14,905 nt of DNA from Spirochaetia bacterium UBA2205 (GTDB lineage Bacteria; Spirochaetota; UBA4802; UB4802), in assembly GCA_002328585.1 (NCBI GenBank), contig DCUV01000069.1, forward strand, positions 13,085 through 27,989. Reading direction: 5' to 3'. Both the position numbers and the translations under genes were made by a program. Below, piece after piece: positions 14,627 through 14,905 of this stretch. Every line of letters begins with the position of its first letter. Position 1 is the stretch's first letter. The notes beneath the pieces were generated by a model that was not told the origin of the DNA, made no database searches, and saw nothing but the letters and a program-made list of their open reading frames with translations.

Positions 14627-14886
14627 AGAAGGAAGTTCAAAAAATCACTTAGAAAGGGCGATATCCCGGCAGAGATAATGAAACGATTTCATAATGCCTT
14701 TTTATCACTTGATTTGACAAAAGATTTGAATTTATTTGATGTTAATTATTTGATGTTAAAAAGGTGAAAGGAAATTTTAAAAGAAATTATTATAGATTAT
14801 GGAAAGAAAAATTCAGGGGAATGTTCTTTATAGAAAATGATGATTTTTATATCGTTTATATAGGAAAGCGAGAGGAGGTATCATAA
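14612..14886 (+). pseudogene. RelE/ParE-family toxin gene, frameshifted by a tandem duplication
   Basis: The frame from ATG 14612 reads MRYSMRRKFKKSLRKGD and stops at 14765-14767 after 51 codons. The other half continues in a different frame from about 14758 to a TAA at 14884 and reads VKGNFKRNYYRLW, FFIENDD, then YIVYIGKREEVS. Together they have the RelE pattern: basic N-terminal helices, a LKG-x-YRL strand, and a basic GKRxEV end. The break coincides with a perfect 14-bp tandem duplication at 14732-14759. Removing one copy gives LFDVKKVKGNF across the joint and one 86-residue frame, a normal RelE length. The active toxin would be a ribosome-dependent mRNA endonuclease. There is no ribosome binding site; ATG 14624 is an alternative start. 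The final tyrosine usual after REEV is missing. A partner antitoxin would lie beyond the window. Confidence 0.8.
14732..14759 (+). repeat. Perfect 14-bp tandem duplication inside the toxin gene
   Basis: TTATTTGATGTTAA occurs at 14732-14745 and again directly at 14746-14759. Because 14 is not a multiple of three, the second copy shifts the toxin frame and brings in a stop at 14765. Confidence 0.95.
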
Positions 14887-14905
14887 AGTTTCAATGGGAA
14901 ATGAG

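Noticed and set aside
1..14905. CRISPR array, tRNA, rRNA, insertion sequence or prophage genes
   Set aside because: No regularly spaced repeats, tRNA-like folds, transposase or phage structural motifs were seen on either strand.

Overview
The window is an AT-rich, gene-dense bacterial chromosome segment. Several genes look housekeeping: phosphatidylserine decarboxylase, SlyD, a YidD-family protein and a cytidylate-kinase-like protein. The envelope is of the diderm type: phosphatidylethanolamine synthesis is present, and several small proteins carry signal peptides. PilZ signalling, many TPR proteins, a stand-alone LON domain and compact operons would suit a free-living spirochaete or a similar deep-branching Gram-negative, but this is an inference. 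No marker here fixes the taxon, and there is no prophage, CRISPR array, rRNA or tRNA.

Layout. Positions 1-1278 hold the 3' part of a SNF2-family helicase, convergent with a PilZ gene (1270-1584). A two-gene unit follows at 1850-2888: a LON-domain protein and an unknown protein overlapping it. Converging on this is a tight five-gene minus-strand operon (6178 down to 2885): metallo-beta-lactamase-fold hydrolase, YidD-like protein, two related TPR-plus-membrane proteins sharing a PGxGHxYxG motif, and an unknown helical protein. After a roughly 600-bp stretch without a gene come psd, a cytidylate-kinase-like gene, a small PQQ-repeat-like protein and a cytoplasmic TPR protein on the plus strand. 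They end at a hairpin shared with the convergent slyD. An exported small protein of unknown function (10733-11197) has a textbook terminator on one side and a miniature palindromic repeat on the other.

The last 3.3 kb is a catabolic-looking operon behind a consensus sigma-70-type promoter (TTGACA, 17 nt, TATAAT). It encodes a Gfo/Idh/MocA oxidoreductase with a C-terminal SCP2-like lipid-binding domain and a GPH-type cation/sugar symporter. The window closes with a RelE-family toxin gene broken by a perfect 14-bp tandem duplication; removing one copy restores an 86-residue toxin-like frame.

The items most worth a second look are the duplication-disrupted toxin, the dehydrogenase-SCP2 fusion with its transporter, and the operon joining a signal-peptide-bearing YidD to two paralogous TPR/membrane proteins. 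I did not find a convincing wholly new defence or mobile system; the SNF2 fragment could belong to one, but only its 3' part is visible.
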